Of a DNA stretch of 41,263 bases, positions 1-8,209 are shown one piece after another (the first letter of the stretch is position 1; each line of letters starts with the position of its first letter). The notes beneath the pieces were generated by a model, which ran no database searches, was not told the origin of the DNA, and saw only the letters and a program-made list of their open reading frames with translations. The stretch comes from Paracoccaceae bacterium. Lineage in GTDB: Bacteria > Pseudomonadota > Alphaproteobacteria > Rhodobacterales > Rhodobacteraceae. The stretch covers positions 1-41,263 of the forward strand of contig JAPYON010000007.1 in the NCBI GenBank assembly GCA_029938175.1. Direction: 5' to 3'. Position numbers and translations under genes: made by a program.

Positions 1-63
1 CGCTGCCGTGGTAAAGGCGTTTCATGGTGCGCAGCATGGCGGATAATGAGGCGCGGCCAAGTG

Positions 64-600
64 CTACTCGGCCGCCGCAATCGCAGGAAAAATCCGTTCA
101 TCCAGTACGCGCTGTGTCAGCGGGCCGGTGTGCCGATAAAGGACTTTGCCTTCGCCGTCGATCACGAAAGTTTCCGGAATACCGTAAGCGCCCCATTCCA
201 ATCCAGTGCGACCGGCGCTGTCTGTTCCGATCTTGGCGAAGGGGTCGTCAAGTTCCTCCAGAAAAGCCAGGGCGTTTTCCGGTTTATCCTTATAATTAAG
301 CCCGATGATATTTATGCCATCTTCGGCCATGCTCATTAATATAGGATGCTCCGCGCGACAAGGTGCGCACCAACTGGCCCAGAAGTTCACCAGTTTCACC
401 CCTTCAACGCGCAAATCTGCATCCGTTGGAGCAGGATCTTCACGCAACTTTTCAACCTTGATCAAGGCGGGGGATTCGCGGCCAATCATAGTGCTGGGCA
501 GAACGTTTGCATCATTTCTGGTGAGGCCGAAATAGAACAGACCAGCAAGACCAAGAAAGATGATGGGTGGGATTGCAACATAAGGGCTTATTTTAGCCAT
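64..600 (-). CDS. ccmG: CcmG/DsbE thiol:disulfide interchange protein
   Basis: Membrane-anchored periplasmic thioredoxin-like protein (178 aa). In system I cytochrome c maturation this family helps keep the apocytochrome CxxCH cysteines reduced for haem attachment. One N-terminal membrane segment (about residues 7-26) is followed by a thioredoxin fold with active site WCAPC (C78 and C81) and the family's GIPETF loop carrying the cis-proline near residue 142. The length is normal for the family. It is the last gene of ccmABCDG in this window: its ATG overlaps the end of ccmD by 8 nt, which supports this start and translational coupling. It ends on TAG. The family and the operon position agree, so the assignment is firm. 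Confidence 0.95.
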   Translation of the reverse strand: MAKISPYVAIPPIIFLGLAGLFYFGLTRNDANVLPSTMIGRESPALIKVEKLREDPAPTDADLRVEGVKLVNFWASWCAPCRAEHPILMSMAEDGINIIGLNYKDKPENALAFLEELDDPFAKIGTDSAGRTGLEWGAYGIPETFVIDGEGKVLYRHTGPLTQRVLDERIFPAIAAAE

Positions 601-742
601 TCCGGCGGGGCTCCAGTTTATCCAATTGCTTTTTGACTTTACGGGCGCGGATGATCGACAAGATCACAATCGCGGCTACCAGAATTATCGTCGCAGCATA
701 AGCCGTCAGGATAGTATCTCCGTATTTTCCAAGATCAGGCAT
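593..742 (-). CDS. ccmD: CcmD haem exporter small membrane protein
   Basis: This 49-residue gene is too short for the ORF track. The translation begins [20 protein letters not shown] and has a single hydrophobic helix (about residues 11-30). A basic tail follows ([16 protein letters not shown]), which is the CcmD architecture. In this family the protein helps release holo-CcmE from the CcmABC complex. Its start shares one base with the ccmC stop (TGATG) and its stop lies 8 nt inside ccmG, so it fits exactly between its two partners. The sequence is weakly conserved in general, so the call rests on size, topology and position. Confidence 0.92.
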   Translation of the reverse strand: MPDLGKYGDTILTAYAATIILVAAIVILSIIRARKVKKQLDKLEPRRNG

Positions 743-1467
743 CAATTCGCCTCCTGCAATAATAACGCCTTAACGCGACGCGCGCGGATTTCGGTGCGGG
801 TGCGCAGGAATACCAGCGCCAAGAATAGAAAGAAGAATCCCGCCATGGACAGCAACAAGGGTTGGTAAAACACGTCCGAAACGTGCTCTTCTTTGTCCAG
901 CGACAACGACGCCCCCTGATGCAAACCTTGGTTCCAGAAGTTCACCGCATAGCGTGAAAGCACAGCGAAAACCGTACCGACCATAGCCAGAACGGATGTC
1001 AGATCAGCGGCCTTGTCAGGCTCGTCAATGGCTTCCCACAGGGCCATATACCCCAGATAAAACACAAACAGTATCATGAACGAGGTCAAACGCGGATCCC
1101 ATTCCCAATATGTTCCCCACATTGGTTGCCCCCAGATCGCGCCGGTAATCAGCGCAATCAACGTCAACGTCATCCCCACAGGCGCCGCCGCCCGTGCAAC
1201 TAGTGCCGAGACATGATGCCGTCGGATCAACCAGATCAGGGATGCTACGAACATCACGCCCCAAGCGTTAATAGCCAATGTTGCAGCTGGCACGTGGATA
1301 TAGATGATTTTTACGGTAGAACCGAAATTCTCGGCCTCGGGGGTGAAGAAAAATCCCCAGATAATACCGGTGGCCAGACAACCGATTGCAAGCGCCGTGA
1401 TCCACGGTAACACTTTGCCGGTAAGGCGCATAAAGCGAACGGGGTTCGCAAACTCCCAGATAGACAT
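742..1467 (-). CDS. ccmC: Haem exporter membrane protein CcmC
   Basis: Polytopic inner-membrane protein (241 aa) with about six membrane segments. It binds haem on the periplasmic side and passes it to CcmE. The tryptophan-rich haem-handling motif WGTYWEWDPRLTS lies at about residues 117-129. The two flanking periplasmic histidines of the family are present near H58 (IYIHVP) and H183 (GLHQGAS). Length and motif spacing are normal. Upstream it is separated from ccmB by 78 nt that contain a short hairpin (GCCCG / CGGGC, about 1511-1528) without a U-run on this strand. That hairpin is more likely an RNA processing element than a terminator. A ribosome site AAGGA precedes the ATG. Confidence 0.95.
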   Translation of the reverse strand: MSIWEFANPVRFMRLTGKVLPWITALAIGCLATGIIWGFFFTPEAENFGSTVKIIYIHVPAATLAINAWGVMFVASLIWLIRRHHVSALVARAAAPVGMTLTLIALITGAIWGQPMWGTYWEWDPRLTSFMILFVFYLGYMALWEAIDEPDKAADLTSVLAMVGTVFAVLSRYAVNFWNQGLHQGASLSLDKEEHVSDVFYQPLLLSMAGFFFLFLALVFLRTRTEIRARRVKALLLQEAN

Positions 1468-1545
1468 GTTTGTTGTCCTTATGTTGTTTATATTTTCCTA
1501 TGCGCTGCAGGCCCGCGTTGCAACGGGCTTTTGGTCACATATACG

Positions 1546-2211
1546 CTAGCGCATATGCATTCGCAGGGCCGCAGCGGCGGCGATCGGGGTTAGGGCTAGG
1601 GTAAACAGCGTGACCCCAGCCAGAAATTGAAACGCTGGCACCACGTCCATTCCTTCGGATGCAGCAGCAACGCAGCGCGCCCCAAAAATCAGCGTCGGGA
1701 TGTAAAGCGGCAATACCAGCAGCGATAACAACAAGCCACCGCGCCGGATGCCAACGGTCAGGGCCGCGCCGATTGCGCCCAGAAAACTAAGGGCAGGTGT
1801 CCCAACGGCAAGGCTAATGACCAGCCACCAATATGCAGTATCCGGCAGACTTAATGTAATACCCAGTATCGGCGCGGCAATCACCAACGGCAGTCCCGTC
1901 GTTAGCCAATGCGCGAATGCTTTGATAGCCACCAGTCCTTCCAGCGGCATGGGCGACAGCGCCAAAATATCCAGCGTCCCGTCCTCAAAATCCGCCTGAA
2001 ATAGCCGATCAAGCGACAGCAAACAGGCCAGTAGCGCAGCAATCCACAAAGTTCCAGGTGCGATTTGTGCCAACAGATGCGGCACAGGACCAACGCCAAA
2101 CGGAATCAGCATCACAACGATCAGGAAAAACGCGAGGCCCAACCCCGCTCCGCCACCGGAACGTAGTGCGAGGCGCAATTCACGCATCAGAACGGCTAAC
2201 GTCGCGTTCAT
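1546..2211 (-). CDS. ccmB: Haem ABC exporter permease CcmB
   Basis: Inner-membrane permease subunit of the CcmAB transporter, which works with CcmC and CcmD to charge CcmE with haem. The protein (221 aa from the chosen start) has about six hydrophobic segments and opens with the typical cytoplasmic stretch NATLAVLMRELRLALRSGGG. The ORF track starts two codons earlier, at 2217. I prefer the ATG at 2211 because it makes an ATGA overlap with the ccmA stop and sits 7 nt after a CGGAGG ribosome site, whereas the upstream ATG is only 1 nt from that site. It ends on TAG. Confidence 0.93.
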   Translation of the reverse strand: MNATLAVLMRELRLALRSGGGAGLGLAFFLIVVMLIPFGVGPVPHLLAQIAPGTLWIAALLACLLSLDRLFQADFEDGTLDILALSPMPLEGLVAIKAFAHWLTTGLPLVIAAPILGITLSLPDTAYWWLVISLAVGTPALSFLGAIGAALTVGIRRGGLLLSLLVLPLYIPTLIFGARCVAAASEGMDVVPAFQFLAGVTLFTLALTPIAAAAALRMHMR

Positions 2212-2864
2212 TCCCATGCCTCCGATAAAAATGGATCGCTTGAGGGTGTTGCAGTCCGCATGTTGGTCGGATCGAGTGCGATAACACGTGCGCCCTCAAG
2301 CCCCAGTTCAATATGCGTAGCAATCAGCGCCATGCCACCACCAGCGCAATGTGCCTTGATAATATCGGCGAACCGCGCGGTGGTTTCCGTGTCCAGCGAT
2401 ACCGTCGGTTCGTCCAGCAACCACAAAACCCGCCCCGAAACCACCAGCCGCGCCAAACCGAGTCGCCGCTTTTGTCCCGCCGAGCACGCATGCGCAGGTC
2501 GGTCCCAAATCTCGGCCAATGCGAATTGATCTACGGCATTGTCAACCGAGCCACCCTCAAACAGCCGCGCCCAGAACGTCAGATTTTCACCCACCGTCAA
2601 TTGCGGCTTGATCGCATCCAGATGTCCCGAAAAGGCGATTTGCTCCTGCACGCCGTCAACGTCTTTGTCCAGCGCAATCCCATTCAGTATCACTGACCCT
2701 TCAGAGGGCAGCATTCCGGCCAACGCCCGCAGCAACGTCGATTTTCCAGCCCCGTTCGGGCCACGAAGCATCACGGCTTCGCCTGCCTCGATCACGAAAC
2801 TCTGATTCGAAAAAATCAGACGCCCCGTGCGAAAGCAGGCCAGATTAGAAACATTCAAACTCAT
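2208..2864 (-). CDS. ccmA: Haem ABC exporter ATP-binding protein CcmA
   Basis: ATPase subunit (218 aa) of the cytochrome c maturation ABC complex. Visible motifs are Walker A GPNGAGKST (about 35-43), the signature SAGQKRRLGLAR (about 128-139; SAGQ in place of LSGGQ, as is common in CcmA), and Walker B VLWLLDEP (about 146-153) followed by TVSLD. It is the first gene of ccmABCDG. The gap upstream to the decayed methyltransferase is only about 40 nt and I see no clear terminator there, so the operon promoter could lie in or before the dead gene. Confidence 0.94.
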   Translation of the reverse strand: MSLNVSNLACFRTGRLIFSNQSFVIEAGEAVMLRGPNGAGKSTLLRALAGMLPSEGSVILNGIALDKDVDGVQEQIAFSGHLDAIKPQLTVGENLTFWARLFEGGSVDNAVDQFALAEIWDRPAHACSAGQKRRLGLARLVVSGRVLWLLDEPTVSLDTETTARFADIIKAHCAGGGMALIATHIELGLEGARVIALDPTNMRTATPSSDPFLSEAWE

Positions 2865-2906
2865 GCATTTTCTCTAGCCTATTGTGATTGCAGGGGGAAG
2901 GGGCTG

Positions 2907-3690
2907 TTACGCCTCAGCCAGAAAACACCGGAATGTCGCCCCGATCATGTAGCTTCCATCTTCTTGCTTGAATGCAGTCAACGCGTTTGCAAATGTATCC
3001 TGCACCGCGTCTTCCCCCGAAGTATTAATGGCCAGCGCCACAACACCCGCAGACATCGATCCCCTAAGGGCTGTAGCCTCGTCGGGATATTGCCAAGGAC
3101 AACCGGCATCGAAAATTTCCAGAGATTTCAAGCCTGCATCCTATGCAAACCCACGCAATGTGGCCTCGTCCGACAACGTAAAAGATCCGGGCGCCCCGGG
3201 TGGAGGTTGCGGCAACAGTGGTTTGATCGCGCCAATCAAACCTGCCGCTTCCATGCCCTCTGGTTCACCCCATGTCAAAATCACAACCGTGCCTCCGAGT
3301 TTGGCAACTCGCCGCGCCTCGGCCAGCGCGATCCCCGGGTTTCCGGCGTATTGGAATGAATTAAATCCGGCTGCGATATCAAAATAATTATCCTCATAGG
3401 GCAACTTTTCGATATTTCCCTGTTGAAACTCGGCGTTCGGCGAGCGTGTACGTGCAATCGCCAGCAGTTTCTCGGCAGCATCAATCCCGCTAACTTCTGC
3501 GCCTCGGTTTGCCGCAATTGCCATAGCCAACGTCAAGATACTGCGTGGCTCCGCCAACCTTGGTTCGATCCAGTGCTGCCAAAAAAGCAGGACGGACCGT
3601 ACCTTCCTGAATATCGGCCCAGTCCTGCGCTCTCGCACCCCATAATTTTCCGTTTTTTTCAGCGGTCCTTGGTTTATTGTCTTCAGACAT
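2907..3690 (-). pseudogene. Class I SAM-dependent methyltransferase, frameshift plus nonsense
   Basis: Three reading-frame pieces line up as one methyltransferase of the UbiE/Methyltransf_11 type. The N-terminal piece (from 3690) runs to YLDVGYGN, the remains of the SAM-binding LDVGCGxG motif. The frame is lost there, near 3520-3540. It resumes as MAIAANRGAEVSGID and continues through LPYEDNYFD and AGFNSFQYAGN. A TAG follows LRGFA at 3141-3143, and the same frame then continues as DAGLKSLEIFDAGCPWQYPD to the natural end at 2907. The break in motif I looks like a small deletion. Two independent lesions, one of them in the cofactor site, make loss of function likely. The original substrate is unknown. 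Confidence 0.85.
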
Positions 3691-3759
3691 ATTATCCCTC
3701 CCTTTTAATTATCCGTCGACACTACTTCAGACTGTTCTCTTTGGCATTTTGCCGGATTT

Positions 3760-3788
3760 TTGACATCGATTTCAATATTCGGTATACA
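3760..3788 (+). promoter_or_regulatory. Sigma-70-type promoter for acnA
   Basis: TTGACA (3760-3765), a 17-nt spacer and TATACA (3783-3788) give a near-consensus housekeeping promoter. Transcription would start near 3795, leaving a leader of about 80 nt before the acnA ATG. It faces away from the methyltransferase pseudogene. This is inferred from sequence match only. Confidence 0.7.
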
Positions 3789-3874
3789 ATTGCACACAGG
3801 GGCATTAAAGCGCATTGTACACGAACCGCATTCGGGGCATAGCACCCCGAACCCATCCCAAACGGAGGCCCCAT

Positions 3875-6562
3875 ATGACCATCCAAGTCGGCACTGATTT
3901 CGCAAAAACCCGCCGCGATCTGAAAGTCGGATCACAAACGGTTTCCTATTATTCCATCACTGCCGCACAAGAGGCCGGCTTTGGCGATTTTTCACGCCTG
4001 CCTGCTGCCCTAAAAGTGGTTCTGGAAAATATGCTGCGGTTCGAGGATGGCAAGACAGTCACGACTGACGACATCAAAGCCTTCGCCGAATGGGGCACGA
4101 ATGGTGGTAAAAACCCGCGCGAAATCGCCTATCGACCAGCCCGCGTGCTGATGCAGGATTTTACCGGCGTTCCAGCCGTTGTTGACCTAGCCGCGATGCG
4201 CGACGGCCTTGTCGCCCTTGGTGGCGACGCCGAGAAAATTAACCCACTTACACCTGTGGATCTGGTCATCGACCATTCGGTTATGATCGACGCATTCGGC
4301 ACGCCGCGCGCTTTTGCAACGAACGTCGAGCGCGAATATGAACGCAACCTTGAACGCTACACGTTCCTCAAATGGGGCCAGTCCGCCTTTAACAATTTCC
4401 GCGTAGTTCCTCCGGGAACGGGTATCTGCCATCAAGTTAACCTTGAATATCTGGCGCAAACGGTTTGGACTGACAAAGACCAAAACGGCAATGAGGTCGC
4501 ATACCCCGATACGCTAGTCGGCACAGACTCCCATACCACCATGGTCAACGGCCTTGCCGTTCTGGGCTGGGGCGTTGGGGGCATCGAAGCCGAGGCCGCC
4601 ATGCTCGGCCAGCCGATCTCTATGCTGATCCCCGAGGTTGTAGGCTTCAAGCTGACAGGCGAAATGGTCGAAGGCACAACCGCGACCGACCTCGTGTTAA
4701 AAGTCGTAGAAATGCTGCGCGCCCACGGCGTCGTAAGCAAATTCGTCGAATTCTACGGCGAGGGGCTGGATAATCTGCCACTGGCAGACCGCGCCACCAT
4801 CGCCAACATGGCCCCGGAATACGGCGCGACATGTGGCTTCTTCCCGATCGACAACGAAACCCTACGCTATTTGCGCGTATCTGGTCGCGACGAAGACCGC
4901 ATCGCACTGGTCGAAGCCTATGCCAAAGAAAACGGCTTCTGGCGCGGGGCGGACTACAACCCAATCTACACCACCACGCTATCACTGGACATGGGCACAA
5001 TCGTTCCGGCTATTTCCGGCCCTAAACGCCCGCAGGACTACGTAGAACTGGACATCTCGACCGAAGCCTTCAAATGGCAGATGGAAAACACCTTCAAACG
5101 TCCTCTAGACAAACAGGTTCCTGTCGAAGGTGAAGATTACACAATGTCCTCAGGAAAAGTCGTGATCGCTTCGATCACGTCCTGTACCAACACCTCGAAC
5201 CCATACGTCATGATCGGCGCTGGCCTCGTTGCCCGCAAGGCCGCTGCCTTGGGCCTAAACCGCAAACCTTGGGTGAAAACCTCGCTGGCACCGGGAAGCC
5301 AAGTGGTTTCTGCCTACCTGGAAGCGGCAGACTTGCAAAAAGATCTCGACGCAATCGGCTTTAACCTCGTTGGCTATGGCTGCACAACCTGCATTGGTAA
5401 CTCTGGTCCAATCCAGCCCGAATTATCTGCTGCGATTGCCGAGGGCGATCTGGTCGCAACTTCGGTTCTATCCGGTAACCGCAACTTTGAAGGCCGCATT
5501 TCCCCCGACGTTCGCGCCAACTATCTGGCATCACCGCCACTGGTGGTTGCCTACGCGATTGCGGGCGACATGAATATCGACTTGACCAGGGAACCACTAG
5601 GGCAAGACCGCGGCGGCAATGATGTTTACCTGAAAGACATTTGGCCAACTTCGCAAGAAGTGTCCGAACTGGTCGACAAAACCGTTACACGAGAGGCCTT
5701 CCAGTCCAAATACGCAGACGTCTTTGCAGGCGACGAAAAATGGCAGGATGTGGAAACAACCGACAGCCTAACCTATGATTGGCCTGCGTCCTCTACCTAT
5801 ATCCAGAACCCGCCATACTTCCAGGGCATGTCCAAAGAACCAGGCACAATCTCGGACGTTAAAGATGCCCGCCTTCTGGCCGTTCTGGGCGATATGATCA
5901 CCACCGACCACATCTCGCCAGCTGGTTCGTTTGCCGCTGACAGCCCTGCCGGAAAATACCTGATCGACCGTCAAGTCGGCCCGCACGAATTTAACTCGTT
6001 CGGCTCGCGACGCGGCAACCACCAAGTCATGATGCGCGGCACTTTCGCCAACATTCGCATCAAAAACGAGATGCTCGACGGCGTCGAGGGTGGTTATACC
6101 AAAGGCGCAGGCGGCGAGCAAACCTCGATCTACGACGCCGCAATGGCCTACAAGGAAGCAGGCACTCCACTGGTGATTATCGCGGGCGAGCAATACGGCG
6201 CCGGATCATCACGCGACTGGGCCGCCAAGGGCACATCGCTTCTGGGCGTCAGCGCCGTGATCGCCAAAACATTCGAGCGTATCCACCGCTCAAACCTCGT
6301 CGGCATGGGCGTAATCCCGTTCGAATTCACCGGCAACGATGACCGCAAAACGCTGGGCATCACGGGTGAAGAAACTATCTCGATCACGGGACTGGAAGGT
6401 GATTTACAGCCACTATCCGACGTGCCAGCGACCATCACTTATGCTGATGGAACCGTTAAAGAGATCACTTTAAAGTGTCGGATCGACACCCAAATCGAAA
6501 TCGAATACGTCGAAAACGGTGGGGTTCTGCACTACGTCCTGCGGAATTTGGCGAAAATCTAA
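3875..6562 (+). CDS. acnA: Aconitate hydratase AcnA
   Basis: TCA-cycle aconitase (citrate/isocitrate isomerisation) of the AcnA/IRP1 type, 895 aa. The three [4Fe-4S] cysteine ligands are visible: one in SITSCTNTSNP (near residue 438) and two in GYGCTTCIGNSGP (near 502 and 505). The C-terminal swivel domain carries the GSSRDWAAKG substrate loop. The ORF track starts 20 codons upstream (3815), but ACGGAGG at 3862-3868 sits correctly before the ATG at 3875, and MTIQVGTDFAKTRRDL is a typical family start. A promoter is visible at 3760-3788 and a bidirectional-looking hairpin terminator follows. In other Rhodobacterales acnA is also found beside the ccm genes, as far as I recall. Confidence 0.97.
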   Translation: MTIQVGTDFAKTRRDLKVGSQTVSYYSITAAQEAGFGDFSRLPAALKVVLENMLRFEDGKTVTTDDIKAFAEWGTNGGKNPREIAYRPARVLMQDFTGVPAVVDLAAMRDGLVALGGDAEKINPLTPVDLVIDHSVMIDAFGTPRAFATNVEREYERNLERYTFLKWGQSAFNNFRVVPPGTGICHQVNLEYLAQTVWTDKDQNGNEVAYPDTLVGTDSHTTMVNGLAVLGWGVGGIEAEAAMLGQPISMLIPEVVGFKLTGEMVEGTTATDLVLKVVEMLRAHGVVSKFVEFYGEGLDNLPLADRATIANMAPEYGATCGFFPIDNETLRYLRVSGRDEDRIALVEAYAKENGFWRGADYNPIYTTTLSLDMGTIVPAISGPKRPQDYVELDISTEAFKWQMENTFKRPLDKQVPVEGEDYTMSSGKVVIASITSCTNTSNPYVMIGAGLVARKAAALGLNRKPWVKTSLAPGSQVVSAYLEAADLQKDLDAIGFNLVGYGCTTCIGNSGPIQPELSAAIAEGDLVATSVLSGNRNFEGRISPDVRANYLASPPLVVAYAIAGDMNIDLTREPLGQDRGGNDVYLKDIWPTSQEVSELVDKTVTREAFQSKYADVFAGDEKWQDVETTDSLTYDWPASSTYIQNPPYFQGMSKEPGTISDVKDARLLAVLGDMITTDHISPAGSFAADSPAGKYLIDRQVGPHEFNSFGSRRGNHQVMMRGTFANIRIKNEMLDGVEGGYTKGAGGEQTSIYDAAMAYKEAGTPLVIIAGEQYGAGSSRDWAAKGTSLLGVSAVIAKTFERIHRSNLVGMGVIPFEFTGNDDRKTLGITGEETISITGLEGDLQPLSDVPATITYADGTVKEITLKCRIDTQIEIEYVENGGVLHYVLRNLAKI

Positions 6563-6581
6563 TACCGTAAACCTGATAACC

Positions 6582-6613
6582 AAAACGCCCGCTATCTAGG
6601 TGGGCGTTTTTGC
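6582..6613 (+). terminator. Intrinsic terminator after acnA
   Basis: AAAACGCCC (6582-6590) pairs with GGGCGTTTT (6602-6610) around an 11-nt loop, and the right arm ends in a T-run. The left arm begins with an A-run, so it could also stop transcription arriving on the minus strand from the cytochrome pseudogenes. Confidence 0.75.
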
Positions 6614-6614
6614 T

Positions 6615-7206
6615 TTAGTCGTCACGCTCCGGCGCATTCGGGTCAACAGGCATCTTATGCGCGATACCTTTATGGCAGGTGTGATACACGGTTCTCCCCG
6701 CTCATGCCCTTCCTGCATTTTTTCGCTGGCACGACGGCCTTGCAGCGCGAAGTTCGTCGCTTCAAAGGAATGGCAGTTTCGACACTCACGGCTATCGGTG
6801 GCCCCCATCGTCCTCCAGACATTGTTGGCCATCTCCCATCGATGTTCCTCGAATTCTTCGATCGTGTCGATTTTACCGATAAACATGCCCCAGACTTCGC
6901 CGCTCGCCTGAATTTGCGTATAAGTTTCGGAGTCCATTCGTGTGGCACATGGCAGTCAGAACGGATCGCGCGTACGCCCGATGCATTCTGATAATGCGTG
7001 GATTCCTTATATTCGACGTAAACCAACTGCTCCATATCATGGCAGGATATGCAAAACTTAAGGGTGTTGGTGGCCTCCATCGCGGTGTTGAATCCGCCCC
7101 AGAATATGATGCCGCCAATGAAGCCTACAAAAATAATGGCACCCCAGGCAAAACGCGCTGTTGGTGCCTAAAACCATTTCCAGTTTTTTTTGATGAAGCG
7201 TATCAT
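6615..7206 (-). pseudogene. NapC/NirT-type tetrahaem cytochrome c, multiply disrupted
   Basis: Reassembling three frames gives a membrane-anchored tetrahaem quinol-oxidising cytochrome of the NapC/NirT/TorC family. MIRFIKKNWKWF is followed by a TAG at codon 13 (7168-7170). Then come a membrane helix (FAWGAIIFVGFIGGIIFWGG), haem 1 (CISCH), RSDCH in place of CxxCH at haem 2, and HVPHEWTPKLIRK. A 1-nt loss in an A-run precedes IQASGEVWGMF. Haem 3 is CRNCH. At haem 4, a 2-nt insertion between CIT and CHKGIAHKMP breaks the frame. The natural stop is at 6615. Four separate lesions (nonsense, Cys-to-Arg, two frameshifts) make this clearly dead. It lies downstream of another broken cytochrome gene, probably its former electron-transfer partner. 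Confidence 0.9.
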
Positions 7207-7218
7207 TTCGTGCCCCCT

Positions 7219-7260
7219 AAAAACGTCAAAAGTTGCCCGCACCTTTTGCGCGGGCAACTT
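7219..7260 (-). terminator. Hairpin terminator between the two cytochrome pseudogenes
   Basis: An 11-bp perfect stem, AAGTTGCCCGC (7230-7240) with GCGGGCAACTT (7250-7260). Read on the minus strand it is followed by TTTTGACGTTTTT. It would stop or attenuate transcripts leaving the dihaem cytochrome gene before the NapC-like gene. Confidence 0.7.
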
Positions 7261-7271
7261 GATTAATCATA

Positions 7272-8009
7272 TTACTCTACGGGCAGAGTTTGCAGGTATG
7301 CCAATACATCGGTAGATACTTGCGGCCCGAATGCCCGCAACGCCGGCATGTTTTCCGCTGGTTGGCCATTCATGATTTTCTGAATGATTCCCCAAGGGTT
7401 TTTGTTGGCAAGAGCGCCAAGTAGCGGCATGTCTTTTGGAAGGCTACCGTCAGCACCATGGCAGTTGGAGCAAATGGTGTTGAAATACTCTTCACCTTTT
7501 GCAACATCACCGATGGCCGCTTTAGTGCCTCGATCTATATATGCATCAATGTTAAACTGACCAGCAGAGACGAAGTTCGCCAGATCAAGGTAATCCTGAT
7601 CGTCCATCATACCGCCGAACCCGTGGGTCTCGTCTTTTATGATGGCAACAATGTCTGCTGTTGGCGCGCCAGCCATATCTTGCAGGCCGGTAATGCCTGT
7701 CATATATGAACCGGATGCATATGCCCCGTCGGCACCCATCAAGTCCCAACCATGGCAAGCTTTACAGCGCTGTGTCGCGTCGCCAGTTTTGTTGGTATTG
7801 CTCGCAGGCTAGGAGAAGTGCGTTTCTTCCAGTTTAGGTGCCTTAATGACTTTATACCACTTGTCGTAAAATTGTCCTCCGCGCGCAATAGACGAGGTAA
7901 TCGCGTCTGCGTTCGCAGGTAGTGCAGTTGCGGAAAAGCTAGCTATGGCGAGGGCAGAGGCGATCGCCAAGGGTACCAGTTTTCCTATTCTTCGGTTAAG
8001 GTTAAGCAT
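7272..8009 (-). pseudogene. Periplasmic dihaem c-type cytochrome with in-frame TAG
   Basis: One frame runs from an N-terminal signal peptide (about residues 1-34, ending ALPANA) through IARGGQFYDKWYKVI to HFS and then TAG at about codon 67 (7809-7811). The same frame continues as PASNTNKTGDATQRCKACHG (haem 1) and later CSNCHGADGS (haem 2), ending QTLPVE at 7272. A single nonsense codon between the signal peptide and the first haem site is the only lesion I see. The usual residue at this place in related cytochromes appears to be Tyr (an HPSYP-like motif), which would fit a TAC/TAT to TAG change. The downstream NapC-like gene is far more decayed, so this one may have failed later. Confidence 0.87.
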
Positions 8010-8087
8010 AGCGCCCTCCTTTAGGATAATACGGTAGTCTCACGTTTTCGTGATGTCTGCAGTCTGAGTTATAATTGCGGGGTGTCA

Positions 8088-8101
8088 TTGATTTAAGTCA
8101 A
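8088..8101. promoter_or_regulatory. FNR/FnrL-type box upstream of the cytochrome pseudogenes
   Basis: TTGATTTAAGTCAA fits the FNR-family pattern TTGAT-N4-(A/G)TCAA. Its centre is about 85 nt upstream of the dihaem cytochrome start, with TTATAA-like sequence between them. The site suggests these cytochromes once belonged to a low-oxygen regulon. It lies between the cytochromes and the end of the ABC operon, and no plus-strand gene starts nearby, so the dead genes are its obvious targets. A second, living target is not visible in the window. Confidence 0.65.
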
Positions 8102-8153
8102 ATAATGCTGGTATCAACAATTTGTGCCTAAAGTGGAAACAATGCGTTTTTGC

Positions 8154-8187
8154 AAATAAAAACGCCCACGGTTTCCCGCGGGCGTTT
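8154..8187 (-). terminator. Strong intrinsic terminator of the pyrimidine operon
   Basis: On the minus strand AAACGCCCGCGG pairs with CCGTGGGCGTTT (12 bp including one G-U pair) around a GAAA tetraloop, followed by TTATTTGC after the T-run. It lies about 20 nt after the stop of the binding-protein gene and marks the end of the long minus-strand operon. Confidence 0.85.
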
Positions 8188-8209
8188 CCAATTTCAAACC
8201 TTCAGTAAC

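Noticed and set aside
1-63. A start of a further minus-strand gene after ccmG (ATG at 35-37 or 23-25, encoding MLRTMKRLYHGS)
   Set aside because: Only a dozen codons are visible and there is no clear ribosome site; not enough to call a gene.
456-467. CCTTGATCAAGG palindrome
   Set aside because: It lies inside the ccmG coding sequence, where codon choice explains it; no sign of regulatory use.
1511-1528. GCCCG/CGGGC hairpin in the ccmB-ccmC gap as a terminator
   Set aside because: On the operon strand no T-run follows the stem, and termination here would cut off ccmC, ccmD and ccmG.
2907-8009. Three in-frame TAG codons (methyltransferase, NapC-like, dihaem cytochrome) as a sign of TAG recoding or pyrrolysine
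   Set aside because: Intact genes in the window (ccmG, ccmB, pccA, prpE, DUF1326) end on TAG, and two of the three genes carry frameshifts as well. Ordinary gene decay explains them.
8088-8101. FNR-type box as evidence for control of the pyrimidine ABC operon
   Set aside because: The box lies downstream of that operon's terminator, not at its promoter; the cytochrome pseudogenes are the only genes starting nearby.
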